A DNA stretch of 52,907 nucleotides from Fidelibacterota bacterium (GTDB lineage: Bacteria; Fidelibacterota; Marinisomatia; SCGC-AAA003-L08; D37C17): positions 106,103 to 159,009 of the forward strand of contig PBEF01000023.1 in assembly GCA_002717625.1 (NCBI GenBank), given 5' to 3'. The position numbers were made by a program, and so were the translations under genes. Shown here in pieces: positions 1-7,618 of the stretch. The notes under the pieces were generated by a model. It saw nothing but the letters and a program-made list of their open reading frames with translations. It was not told where the DNA came from and did not search any database. How positions within the stretch are numbered: the stretch's first letter is position 1; every line of letters begins with the position of its first letter.

Positions 1-270
1 TCCCAATCCACGTAATTGAAAATATCTTGCTCTTGATGTTCCTCCTGCATAGTGTAAATTTGATATTGATTGTATTAAATCTTCAAAATTTCTCTTCCCA
101 TTATTTACAAATTTCTTGTTTTTTATAATCGAAATATTAGCAGAAGTAGAAGACTCATTTATTCCACCATAAATTTCAACCTCAGGAATTAATATAGACG
201 TTGTATCTGGATTTAAAGTACTTGAAAAAGTAAAAGAAATTAGTAGTATTTGCAATAATATATATATCAT
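1..270 (-). CDS. TonB-dependent receptor, N-terminal part (cut by window edge)
   Basis: Read on the minus strand this gives 90 codons that run off the window start. A hydrophobic signal peptide (MIYILLQILLISFTFS) is followed by a short linker. Then comes a plug-domain segment with NFEDLIQSISNLHYAG and FQLRGLG, the usual 'R..LRG.GE' turn of TonB-dependent outer-membrane receptors. A strong ribosome-binding site (GGAGGAAG) lies just before the ATG. The TPP riboswitch directly upstream suggests that the cargo is thiamine, TPP or a thiamine precursor. The cargo is inferred from regulation only, since the barrel is outside the window. Family confidence rests on about 40 plug residues. Confidence 0.8.
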   Translation of the reverse strand, partial: MIYILLQILLISFTFSSTLNPDTTSILIPEVEIYGGINESSTSANISIIKNKKFVNNGKRNFEDLIQSISNLHYAGGTSRARYFQLRGLG

Positions 271-356
271 GACTTCCTCCGCTAGTATTATCTAGATCAG
301 GTTATAGGGTATGTTCTCAGCATTTTAAGCACCCCTGTTAATTAAATTTAAGGAAA
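271..356 (-). promoter_or_regulatory. TPP (thiamine pyrophosphate) riboswitch, THI element
   Basis: On the minus strand the region carries the conserved aptamer pieces in order: AGGGGTGC, GCTGAGA, ACCC, then ACCTGATCTAGATAATACTAGCG. The last piece is nearly the family consensus. Its P5 stem is CUAG/CUAG where the consensus is CUGG/CCAG, so it changes on both sides and keeps pairing. The 3' side of the aptamer runs straight into the Shine-Dalgarno GGAGGAAG of the TonB receptor gene. An upstream UUUCCUU (350-356) can pair with that site (273-279), which suggests translational shut-off when TPP binds. The aptamer call is secure; the switching mechanism is inferred. Confidence 0.93.
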
Positions 357-385
357 TTTCAATATTAAAAACTAAATTTTACTTT

Positions 386-1348
386 ATGGAAATGTTGAAA
401 TATGAATATAAATACTGGAATAAAGGCTTAAAATATATAGCTGGAATAGATGAGGCAGGCAGGGGTCCTCTTGCAGGTCCCGTCGTTGCTGCATGTGTAA
501 TTTTAACTCCTGAATTTGATATCGAAGGAATTAATGATTCAAAAAAACTTACAGCAAAAAAAAGGTTAGAGCTGTTTGCGCTTATTAAGGAACATGCTTT
601 AGATGTAAGTATTGGCATTGCAAATGAAATTGAGATTGATGATTTAAATATATTACAAGCAACATTCTTAGCAATGAAAAGAGCTGTTGGAAATTTAAGG
701 TGTAAGCCTGATCATTTACTTATAGATGGTCCTTATTCAGATATTAAATTAATTTCTAAGGATAATATAATAAAAGGAGATAGTCTTTCATTAAGTATAG
801 CCTCTGCTTCTATTATTGCCAAAGTAGAAAGAGATAGAATTATGAGTGAATATCATAATATATATCCTGATTATAAATTTGATAAACATAAGGGCTATGG
901 AACTAAATTTCATATAGAGGCATTAAAGGAATTTAAAGCCACTCCAATACATAGAAAATCATTTAAAATAGTCAAATCATATTTACCTGATTACAGTTTT
1001 TACAAAAAGACAAATTCTTTTAATATCTTAGCTTCTAGAATAGTCGCTATCAATTTTATTAAAAGGAATTATACCCTTGAAAATCAAAATTTATTGTTAA
1101 ATAATAATGAGAAGATTGATTTTGTATATACGAATTCAATTAAAAAAGTTTTTATAAAAGTATTATTTCAATTAGGAGCTGAAAATATGAAGATTGATTT
1201 AGATGTTGGATTATTTTTAAGTTTAATTGACCGTGAAATAAAAGAAAAAGAATCTAAGAAAACAAAATGGTTTAATGTAATTTTAGTTAAGTTTATTCCT
1301 AATAATAAACCAAAGATAGTATTTATTTATAATGAAAAAATTTCTTAG
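386..1348 (+). CDS. rnhB: Ribonuclease HII with C-terminal YraN-like domain
   Basis: Residues 1-200 are RNase HII, which cuts RNA in RNA-DNA hybrids, including single ribonucleotides in DNA. AGIDEAGRG is at 19-27 with metal-binding D22 and E23. NDSKKL is at 50-55, LLIDGP with D114 follows, and ASIIAKVERDR is at 141-151. RNase HII is normally about 200 residues, but this one has 320. Residues about 210-320 resemble the YraN/UPF0102 endonuclease-like fold in layout: NEKIDFVY in place of GEIDLVA, VFIKV in place of FVEVK, and a closing WFNVILVKF strand. The catalytic Glu and Lys of that motif appear lost. rnhB and yraN are often neighbours, so a fusion is plausible. The gene overlaps the next by 17 bases. 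Confidence 0.93.
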   Translation: MEMLKYEYKYWNKGLKYIAGIDEAGRGPLAGPVVAACVILTPEFDIEGINDSKKLTAKKRLELFALIKEHALDVSIGIANEIEIDDLNILQATFLAMKRAVGNLRCKPDHLLIDGPYSDIKLISKDNIIKGDSLSLSIASASIIAKVERDRIMSEYHNIYPDYKFDKHKGYGTKFHIEALKEFKATPIHRKSFKIVKSYLPDYSFYKKTNSFNILASRIVAINFIKRNYTLENQNLLLNNNEKIDFVYTNSIKKVFIKVLFQLGAENMKIDLDVGLFLSLIDREIKEKESKKTKWFNVILVKFIPNNKPKIVFIYNEKIS

Positions 1349-3011
1349 TATTATATTAATTACATTTAGTTATAGCTTCGAAGTTGCTAATGCGGTAGGT
1401 GAATATGGCGCTGTCGCAAGTTCAAAAAAACAATCTTCAGAAATAGGCGTTCAAATATTGAAAAATGGAGGGAACGCTATTGATGCCGCTGTAGCTGTTG
1501 CATTTTCTCTTGCTGTTACTCATCCTAGTGCTGGCAATATTGGAGGTGGAGGATTTATGGTTATTAGACTTGCAAATGGAGAAGTCACAACAATTGATTT
1601 TAGGGAAAAAGCACCACTCTCATCATTTAAGGATATGTTTCTTGACTCCACTGGAACTGTCATTCCAGGTAAAAGTAGATATTCTGCACAAGCTGCTGGT
1701 GTTCCGGGTACTGTTTATGGATTAGGTTATGCTCATGAAAAATATGGGACCTTGCCTTGGGATATTCTTTTATACCCAGCTATTCAGCTTGCAAAGTATG
1801 GTTTTGATTTAGATTATCATAATGTAAGAATATTGAATTCTGAAAGATATAAAACTCTACTTTCACATGATAAAGAATCAATGAAAATATTTGTAAAGGA
1901 TTCTCCATTTAAAATTAATGAAAAATTAATACAAAAAGATTTATCTAATACTTTATCAAGAATTGCAAAATATGGGTATTTAGAATTTTATCAAGGCTTA
2001 ACAGCTGATTATATTGTTGATTGTATGAAAAGAACGGGTGGAATTATATCTCATGAAGATTTAATATCTTATAAAGTTGTTGAAAGAAATCCTATTGAAT
2101 TTGATTATAGAGGATATACTATATATTCAATGCCTCCTCCATCATCTGGAGGTATAACTTTAGCAAATATTTTAAATCAATTAGAGCTAATTGATTTAGC
2201 CGAATATAGTCCAAGAAGTTCTGAATATATACATTTATTAGTAGAAATTGAAAAAAGAGCTTATGCAGATAGAGCTGAGTATCTAGGTGATATGGATTTT
2301 GTTAATATCCCATTAGATGAAATGATTTCTGATGAATATGCTTATGATAGATACTCAACAATATCTCATAGAAGAGCAACTTGTAGTAAAAAAATCAATC
2401 ATGGAATTATAAATGTTATGGAAGAATCAGAAGAAACAACACATTTTTCTATTGTTGATAAATATGGGAATTCTGTTAGTTTGACTACAACAATTAATGG
2501 TTGGTTTGGAAATGGAATAACTGTTGATCAAGCAGGTTTTTTACTAAATAATGAGATGGATGATTTTTCAATTAAACCTGGTTATCCTAATATGTATGGC
2601 TTAATTGGGAATGAGGCAAATTCAATAGTTCCTGAAAAGCGAATGTTAAGTTCTATGACCCCTACTATTGTAGAAAATCAAGATGGAGATTTGTTTTTGG
2701 TATTAGGTTCTCCTGGTGGTTCCACTATAATTACTACTGTAGCACAAATATTAATTAATTTAATTGATTTTAATATGTCTTTAAAAGAGTCCGTTGAAAG
2801 CAAGCGTTTTCATCATCAATGGCTACCTGATGTGATTCAAACAGAGAAATACTCTTTTAACCCTGACTTGGTTAAGTCGTTAAATAAATATGGGCATGAT
2901 ATTAAAATAAGGTCTTCAATAGGAGAAGCAAATTGTATAATGTTAGATACTTTAGGAATCAAGTATGCCTGTTCTGATAGTAGAAGAGGAGGTGCTTCAG
3001 TAGCATATTAA
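1332..3011 (+). CDS. ggt: Gamma-glutamyltransferase (glutathione hydrolase)
   Basis: This is an N-terminal nucleophile hydrolase that removes or transfers gamma-glutamyl groups from glutathione and related peptides. It should be exported, because the first 22 residues form a signal peptide (MKKFLSIILITFSYSF...ANA). GGNAIDAAVAVAF and GNIGGGGFM lie in the large chain. The autoprocessing site is TTHFSIVD, where T369 should become the nucleophile of the small chain. MPPPSSGG, NEMDDF and SSMTPTI are further family signatures, with SPGGS near residue 457. The length of 559 is normal. The start overlaps rnhB, and the stop overlaps the next ATG by one base (TAATG). Confidence 0.96.
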   Translation: MKKFLSIILITFSYSFEVANAVGEYGAVASSKKQSSEIGVQILKNGGNAIDAAVAVAFSLAVTHPSAGNIGGGGFMVIRLANGEVTTIDFREKAPLSSFKDMFLDSTGTVIPGKSRYSAQAAGVPGTVYGLGYAHEKYGTLPWDILLYPAIQLAKYGFDLDYHNVRILNSERYKTLLSHDKESMKIFVKDSPFKINEKLIQKDLSNTLSRIAKYGYLEFYQGLTADYIVDCMKRTGGIISHEDLISYKVVERNPIEFDYRGYTIYSMPPPSSGGITLANILNQLELIDLAEYSPRSSEYIHLLVEIEKRAYADRAEYLGDMDFVNIPLDEMISDEYAYDRYSTISHRRATCSKKINHGIINVMEESEETTHFSIVDKYGNSVSLTTTINGWFGNGITVDQAGFLLNNEMDDFSIKPGYPNMYGLIGNEANSIVPEKRMLSSMTPTIVENQDGDLFLVLGSPGGSTIITTVAQILINLIDFNMSLKESVESKRFHHQWLPDVIQTEKYSFNPDLVKSLNKYGHDIKIRSSIGEANCIMLDTLGIKYACSDSRRGGASVAY

Positions 3012-4243
3012 TGAAGAATAAAAAGAATAGATTAAAAGAATTTAAAGAACTGATAGTTTTAATTATTGTTGCTCTTACTATTAAAACTTGTCTTGTAGAA
3101 ATTTATATTGTACCTACTGGATCAATGGAGGAAACCATTTTAATTGGAGATATGCTAATAGGTAATAAATTTATTTATGGTATGCGTACACCTAATTGGA
3201 TTGGAATTCCTTATACTAGGTTTGGTTTTTACATCCCCTCATTTAGGCTTCCTAAGTTTAAAGAAATTCGAAATAATGATGTTGTTATTTTCGAGTTTCC
3301 ACGAGATCCTTTTCAGAAATATGTTAAAAGATGCATAGGCCTGCCAAGAGATACAGTTAAAATAGATGAAGGTAGAATATATGTTAATAATATATATGAA
3401 GAACTCCCAAAAGAAGGTCAGTTTACAAAAAAATTTGGAAGTTATTCTTCTAATTTTTTAAAGCAGAATTATTTTCCAAATGGAGCAGATACAATTAGGG
3501 TATATGATAGATATCAAACTTGGTTTTCTCATACATTGTATCCTGATTTTAAGCCTGAAAATTACCAAGATATTAATAGGAATGCTTCTTATGATTCTGG
3601 CGTAGATTTGTTTGATATGAAAAATGATGATATAAATAAAAATTTAAAATGGGATTTTGGTAATTCTGATAATATCTCTGAATTTGTAGTTCCATATAAG
3701 GGTATGCCTGTTAATTTTAAAAATGTTAAAGATTGGGAATCTTTATTAACTTTATTATTATTAGATGGACATGTATTGGAAATAAATGATTATCAAATTG
3801 ATTTAAACGATCCTGTGCAAATCAGTAGACTTAAAGGCTTGGTTAAATATAAGGTTTTTAGTTTAGTTATAAATTATGCTGATAATAATTTAAATGGTAT
3901 TCCAGATAAACAGGAAAAAGAACAGGATGTATATAAAAGGAAACTAATTATTCAAAGAGAAAAAGATAAGCTTATTAATCCTTGGTCTGATATCATAAAA
4001 GAAAATTTACTTTCAGATTCAAATTTCTTATTAAATAATTTAAAAATTGATGGGGAACATATATCCTCGAATCAAATAGTTTCATTAAATCATAATTATT
4101 ATTTTATGGTTGGAGATAATAGGAATAATAGCTATGATTCAAGATTCTGGGGATTTGTTCCTGATTACAATATTTTAGGCACACCCGTTTTTTCTTTTAT
4201 CAATATATCTAAAATTAGATTAAGAATGAAAGTTGTAGAATAG
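3011..4243 (+). CDS. lepB: Signal peptidase I with large insertion
   Basis: This membrane serine protease removes signal peptides from exported proteins. One N-terminal membrane segment (residues 13-33) leads into VPTGSMEETI, with nucleophile S38. The general base is K106 in KYVKRCIGLPRDT, and the closing box is GDNRNNSYDSRFWG near 368-381. At 410 residues it is longer than the classic enzyme. About 200 residues between roughly 130 and 335 separate the two catalytic boxes. That insert contains two Asp/Asn-rich loops (DINRNASYDSGVD and DNNLNGIPDKQE) reminiscent of calcium-binding turns. A large insert is also known in signal peptidases of Bacteroidetes relatives. Confidence 0.93.
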   Translation: MKNKKNRLKEFKELIVLIIVALTIKTCLVEIYIVPTGSMEETILIGDMLIGNKFIYGMRTPNWIGIPYTRFGFYIPSFRLPKFKEIRNNDVVIFEFPRDPFQKYVKRCIGLPRDTVKIDEGRIYVNNIYEELPKEGQFTKKFGSYSSNFLKQNYFPNGADTIRVYDRYQTWFSHTLYPDFKPENYQDINRNASYDSGVDLFDMKNDDINKNLKWDFGNSDNISEFVVPYKGMPVNFKNVKDWESLLTLLLLDGHVLEINDYQIDLNDPVQISRLKGLVKYKVFSLVINYADNNLNGIPDKQEKEQDVYKRKLIIQREKDKLINPWSDIIKENLLSDSNFLLNNLKIDGEHISSNQIVSLNHNYYFMVGDNRNNSYDSRFWGFVPDYNILGTPVFSFINISKIRLRMKVVE

Positions 4244-4261
4244 TTATATTAACTTTGAAAA

Positions 4262-4720
4262 ATGTTTCAATTAATTGTTTATATATTTAAAATTGTCATC
4301 GCTGTAATAGCAGGCTATGCTTTATCTTATACTTCTGATAAAGAAGATAAAGCTTTTGTTTTTCATTACCCCTTGATTTCTTTTCTTGCATCTTCTTTGG
4401 TTGGTGTTATTATTTTAATTCCAGATTATAACTCATTTTTAATAGGCATTATTTTTTTTGCACTTATTTATTATTTAGCTCACAATCTAGAAGATTTTAC
4501 TTTAGAAGAAAAATATAAATTTTTATTTTGTTCTATTAATGGTTTGATAATTGGACTAGGTTATATTTTTTATTCTATTGTAGTTACATTGATTTTTATT
4601 TATATATTAAATAATTTTACTGCAATATACGAGCTTGTTATTAGCAATAAGAAAAAGTCTTCTAAAAACAGCGATATTGATTCTAAAAATGATTTAGAAT
4701 TAAATGAAGAAGATTCTTAA
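4262..4720 (+). CDS. Unknown membrane protein, about four TM segments
   Basis: I do not recognise this family. The 152-residue product has hydrophobic stretches near residues 2-22, 38-55, 57-72 and 92-117. It ends in a charged, Ser/Asp/Lys-rich tail of about 30 residues (KKKSSKNSDIDSK...). This suggests an inner-membrane protein with a cytoplasmic C-terminus. It follows lepB after 18 bases and starts a run of four small unknown genes, so it is probably co-transcribed with them. Confidence 0.7.
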   Translation: MFQLIVYIFKIVIAVIAGYALSYTSDKEDKAFVFHYPLISFLASSLVGVIILIPDYNSFLIGIIFFALIYYLAHNLEDFTLEEKYKFLFCSINGLIIGLGYIFYSIVVTLIFIYILNNFTAIYELVISNKKKSSKNSDIDSKNDLELNEEDS

Positions 4721-4757
4721 ATTAGAACGTTGTTTATATAAAATTGTAATTTAGTAT

Positions 4758-5084
4758 ATGGGAATTGATTTAAAATCAAATGAAGGTCAGGATAAGTTTA
4801 TTCAAGATAATATGTCTGATTTAGTCGAAGGCGTAAATGAATCTTATGGCCCAGTTCTTGTAGAAGAATTAATAAGTAGATTGCGTAAAACCATAGAAGA
4901 CTTTAACAATGAAATCACATCAGCTTTTGACCAACTTAAAACAAGGGAAGATGAACGTCAAAAGATGTATAATATGATTAAAGAAGGTAATACTTTAGAA
5001 ACTCAATCTAGTGATGATAAAGGAAATCCTTCAGATTTATCAGATTGGGAAGTTAAAATTAATGAAATTGAATCTCAGAAATAA
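4758..5084 (+). CDS. Small acidic helical protein of unknown function
   Basis: This 108-residue, soluble, charged protein has no signal peptide or membrane segment. Residues 30-75 look helical (VLVEELISRLRKTIEDFNNE...), with heptad-like spacing that could form a short coiled coil. The C-terminus is polar and probably disordered. It lies 13 bases before the coiled-coil membrane gene and has AT-rich codon use like its neighbours. No family is recognised. It may be a partner of the next protein, because both are helical and tightly linked. Confidence 0.65.
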   Translation: MGIDLKSNEGQDKFIQDNMSDLVEGVNESYGPVLVEELISRLRKTIEDFNNEITSAFDQLKTREDERQKMYNMIKEGNTLETQSSDDKGNPSDLSDWEVKINEIESQK

Positions 5085-5097
5085 AAAGGAATAATTT

Positions 5098-5589
5098 ATG
5101 AATATATTAAAAGATAGAGCAGTATGGATTGTATTAGTATTAATTTTGTTATTTGGAGCTTCTTATATGTTGTTAATAGACCCTGAAAGGGTTGATAAAA
5201 TGGATAGTATTGTTGAGAGGGATGATACTCGTATAGCTGATGTTAATGAAGTTAAAGAATTATTTGATAGGTTGGATTTAAAGTTAAACGGTACTAAGCA
5301 GCATTTAGCAAATTTATGGGATAAGACTGAAAATCATATAAAGACTTATGATGCCAGGGTAGACTCAATTAATAATGCCTTTTCTCAAGTGGATTTAAAG
5401 ATTGATAAAATTATGAGAGATATGAAAAAAGGATTTGATGATTTAGAAGATGCACTTGCTGACTTAGAAGATGATATTAGTTCTGTTAAAACGACAACTA
5501 AAAGAGATTTCCGAAAGGTTAATGTTAAATTAGCAGAGTTAGAAGAATCTATTAAGAATATAAATACTAGGCTTGATGAAGATGAATAA
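5098..5589 (+). CDS. Membrane-anchored coiled-coil protein, unknown
   Basis: The 163-residue product has one N-terminal membrane segment (residues 10-27, AVWIVLVLILLFGASYML). After that it is almost entirely amphipathic helix, rich in Asp, Glu, Lys and Leu, with a long predicted coiled coil from about 45 to 160 (for example KIMRDMKKGFDDLEDALADL). It could be a periplasmic or cytoplasmic rod, or a spacer that assembles into a bundle. An AAAGGA ribosome-binding site sits nine bases before the ATG. No family is recognised. Confidence 0.72.
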   Translation: MNILKDRAVWIVLVLILLFGASYMLLIDPERVDKMDSIVERDDTRIADVNEVKELFDRLDLKLNGTKQHLANLWDKTENHIKTYDARVDSINNAFSQVDLKIDKIMRDMKKGFDDLEDALADLEDDISSVKTTTKRDFRKVNVKLAELEESIKNINTRLDEDE

Positions 5590-5609
5590 TTTCTCATTCT
5601 ATATTTACA

Positions 5610-5945
5610 ATGTTTAAAGTTGAAGATGCTATAGGGGATGTTGTGTTTATTGCCTTTAGAGATATTGATAAAATACGAGATTTAGGCATTGATTCACCAT
5701 CAGGTCATTACTTAATTAAAGGTATTGATCATATTGGGTTGTGGTTGGAACATCCAGGTGTAATTCTTGCTAAAACTGTAGATGAAGATGGGAAGCCTCT
5801 TCCAGATAAAAAAATTATAAAAGAGAGAGTTGATGCAAATTTTTTAGTTACATGGGATAACATCAATTCTATGATGCATTACCCTGATAGAGAAGGCTAT
5901 GATTTCCCATCTGAATTCAACTTAGATGTAGGTTTTAAACCTTAG
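5610..5945 (+). CDS. Small soluble protein of unknown function
   Basis: This 111-residue protein has no signal or membrane segment. Its composition suggests a compact mixed alpha/beta fold, with features such as DVVFIAFRDIDKI, GIDHIGLWLEHPGV and MMHYPDREGYDFPSEF. It sits between the coiled-coil protein and the cold-shock-domain protein in the same tight operon. I cannot assign a family or function. The ordinary codon usage and clean spacing to both neighbours support it as a real gene. Confidence 0.68.
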   Translation: MFKVEDAIGDVVFIAFRDIDKIRDLGIDSPSGHYLIKGIDHIGLWLEHPGVILAKTVDEDGKPLPDKKIIKERVDANFLVTWDNINSMMHYPDREGYDFPSEFNLDVGFKP

Positions 5946-5951
5946 CGTAGT

Positions 5952-6146
5952 ATGTTATATGGATATATAAAAAAATGGAACCAGCAAAATGGCTGGGGTT
6001 TTATTGAAGGATCTGATGGCAACGATTATTTTGTTAATATTTCTAATGTTCGCAAAGGAATTAGATTAAAAGAAGGTATTAAAGTCAAATTCGATTCTTT
6101 TTGTGGACAAAGAGGAGATGAGGCAGAGAATGTAAGTTTGGTTTGA
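5952..6146 (+). CDS. Cold-shock-domain (OB-fold) protein
   Basis: The 64-residue product matches the small nucleic-acid-binding cold shock fold. GYIKKWNQQNGWGFIEG corresponds to RNP1-like 'G.VKWFN...GFGFI'. DYFVNISNV corresponds to the RNP2 'DVFVH.S.I'. A closing VKFDSFCGQRGDEAENVSLV corresponds to 'V.F.....G..A.NV'. The RNP1 Phe pair is partly replaced by Trp. It probably binds single-stranded RNA. The stop overlaps the start of the following methyltransferase gene. Confidence 0.88.
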   Translation: MLYGYIKKWNQQNGWGFIEGSDGNDYFVNISNVRKGIRLKEGIKVKFDSFCGQRGDEAENVSLV

Positions 6147-6778
6147 TTGTGTCTTCTAAGCATAAAACAAACAATCCTGAATATCCCAACTTCTGGGACA
6201 AAAAATATATTTTAAATGAATCAAGTTGGGATATTGGCTATCCAACACCTATTTTTGTTAATTGGTTTAATAATAATAATAATAATAAGAAGAAGAAGAT
6301 TCTTATTCCAGGTTGCGGTAAAGGTCACGATGCCTTTTTCTTAGCAAATAAGGGCCATGATGTATATGCGCTTGATTTTTCTATTGAGGCTGTTAAGATT
6401 ATGGAGAGAAGAGCTAAATTAGAAAATATATCTATAAATATATTAAATCAGAGCATTTTTGATATGGAAAATTATTATGGTAAATTTGATATCATTTTAG
6501 AATATACTTTTTTCTGTGCTATTAATCCTGAAAAGAGACTTAAATATATTGAGACTGCATATAATTTATTAGTTAATAATGGATTGTTTTTAGGTATACT
6601 TTTACCTATTAAAAAAGCTTTAAATGAAGGGGGCCCTCCTTTTGGAGTAGATGTTTTTGAAGCTATTAAGATGTTTGAAAAATATTTTGAATTGATAAAA
6701 TGTTCTTACTCAGAATTAAGTATACCTCCTAGAGCTGGAAATGAAAAATTTATTCATATGAAAAAATGCATAAGATAA
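6143..6778 (+). CDS. TPMT-family SAM-dependent methyltransferase
   Basis: The product resembles thiopurine/thiol S-methyltransferases and their halide- or thiol-methylating relatives. FWDKKYILNESSWDIG is the N-terminal substrate region. ILIPGCGKGHDAFFLA (about 51-66) is the SAM-binding motif I, and YALDFS follows with the acidic ribose-binding residue. EYTFFCAI and GGPPFGV are family boxes. The start is uncertain: TTG at 6143 overlaps the upstream stop, while GTG at 6149 is an alternative. A run of six AAT then four AAG codons sits just before motif I. The real substrate cannot be told from sequence. Confidence 0.85.
   Translation: MIVSSKHKTNNPEYPNFWDKKYILNESSWDIGYPTPIFVNWFNNNNNNKKKKILIPGCGKGHDAFFLANKGHDVYALDFSIEAVKIMERRAKLENISINILNQSIFDMENYYGKFDIILEYTFFCAINPEKRLKYIETAYNLLVNNGLFLGILLPIKKALNEGGPPFGVDVFEAIKMFEKYFELIKCSYSELSIPPRAGNEKFIHMKKCIR
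6269..6298 (+). repeat. Trinucleotide repeat (AAT)6(AAG)4 inside coding sequence
   Basis: Six AAT codons followed by four AAG codons encode N6K4 directly before the SAM-binding motif of the methyltransferase. Repeat slippage by whole units would stay in frame and change only the linker length. Confidence 0.9.
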
Positions 6779-7125
6779 AAATATCAAATTTAGAAATTTT
6801 TGGTTTTCATGGAGTCTATCATCATGAAAAAGAAAAAGGGCAATATTTTTATTTAGATATAGATTATTCACTTAAAAAAAATATAGATTTAATAAATGAT
6901 AGTATCGATAATACTGTGGATTATATAGAATTTATTTCTACAATTATTGATTTGTTTAATAAGAAAAGATATTCTCTAATTGAAGTTTTAGCAAAAGATA
7001 TAGTCCAAAAGATAGTATCTATATATGATGTAGGTTATATTAAATTAGTAATAAGAAAAAAAATAATATTAGATAATAATAATATTGATTTTATATCTGT
7101 TGAGGTAGAAAAAAAGAGTGAATAA
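6766..7125 (+). CDS. folB: Dihydroneopterin aldolase
   Basis: FolB converts 7,8-dihydroneopterin to 6-hydroxymethyl-dihydropterin in folate synthesis. The 119-residue length is typical. IFGFHGVYHHEKEKGQ near residues 11-26 carries the conserved 'G.HG...E....Q.F' start with the substrate-binding Glu. VDYIEF and SLIEVLAKDI match the middle boxes, including the conserved 'LIE.LA..I'. It overlaps the methyltransferase by 13 bases and folK by 8 bases. This supports coupled translation of two consecutive folate enzymes. Confidence 0.92.
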   Translation: MHKIKISNLEIFGFHGVYHHEKEKGQYFYLDIDYSLKKNIDLINDSIDNTVDYIEFISTIIDLFNKKRYSLIEVLAKDIVQKIVSIYDVGYIKLVIRKKIILDNNNIDFISVEVEKKSE

Positions 7126-7618
7126 GGTATTTCTATCTATTGGTTCAAATGAAGGAAATCGTTTAGAGCTATTAAGGAGTGCAATTAGGAATATAAAAAA
7201 TCTTGCTTTTGTTGAATATTTAAATCACTCTTTTGTTTATGAAACAAGGCCTATGTATAATATGAATCAACCTTATTTTCTTAATATGGTAATTGAAATA
7301 CAAACAAGCATTAAACCTTTAGAATTATTAGATGCAACCCAAGGTATTGAAAGAAAAATTGGTCGAAAAAAAACATATTTAAAGAATCAGTCTAGAGTTA
7401 TTGATATTGATATATTAGATTATGATAATAGAATTTTAAATGATGAGCAATTGATTTTGCCTCACCCTGGCATAATTGAAAGAATGTTTGTTTTAAAACC
7501 TTGGAGTGATATAAATCCTGAATATATATTACCTAACATGGAAAAAAGTATATTTGAATTGATGTCAGATATTAAATTAGAGGCTAATGTTATTAAGTTA
7601 TATACAAAAATAATATGA
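7118..7618 (+). CDS. folK: HPPK, 6-hydroxymethyl-7,8-dihydropterin pyrophosphokinase
   Basis: FolK activates the pterin made by FolB by transferring pyrophosphate from ATP. Signatures are FLSIGSNEGNRLELL at the N-terminus, YETRPMYNMNQPYFLNMV in the substrate loop, and RVIDIDILDYDN, the metal and ATP site 'RP.D.DIL'. LPHPGIIERMFVLKPW matches 'PHP....R.FVL.PL'. The start is GTG inside the end of folB. The 166-residue length is normal. The stop overlaps the next ATG by four bases (ATGA). Confidence 0.94.
   Translation: MNKVFLSIGSNEGNRLELLRSAIRNIKNLAFVEYLNHSFVYETRPMYNMNQPYFLNMVIEIQTSIKPLELLDATQGIERKIGRKKTYLKNQSRVIDIDILDYDNRILNDEQLILPHPGIIERMFVLKPWSDINPEYILPNMEKSIFELMSDIKLEANVIKLYTKII

Noticed and set aside
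379-618. Minus-strand frame over the rnhB start
   Set aside because: It lies wholly inside the antisense of rnhB and has no family features; the real minus-strand unit here is the riboswitch and receptor at lower coordinates.
1498-1725. Out-of-frame plus-strand frame in ggt
   Set aside because: Shadow of the gamma-glutamyltransferase gene, with no ribosome-binding site or family match.
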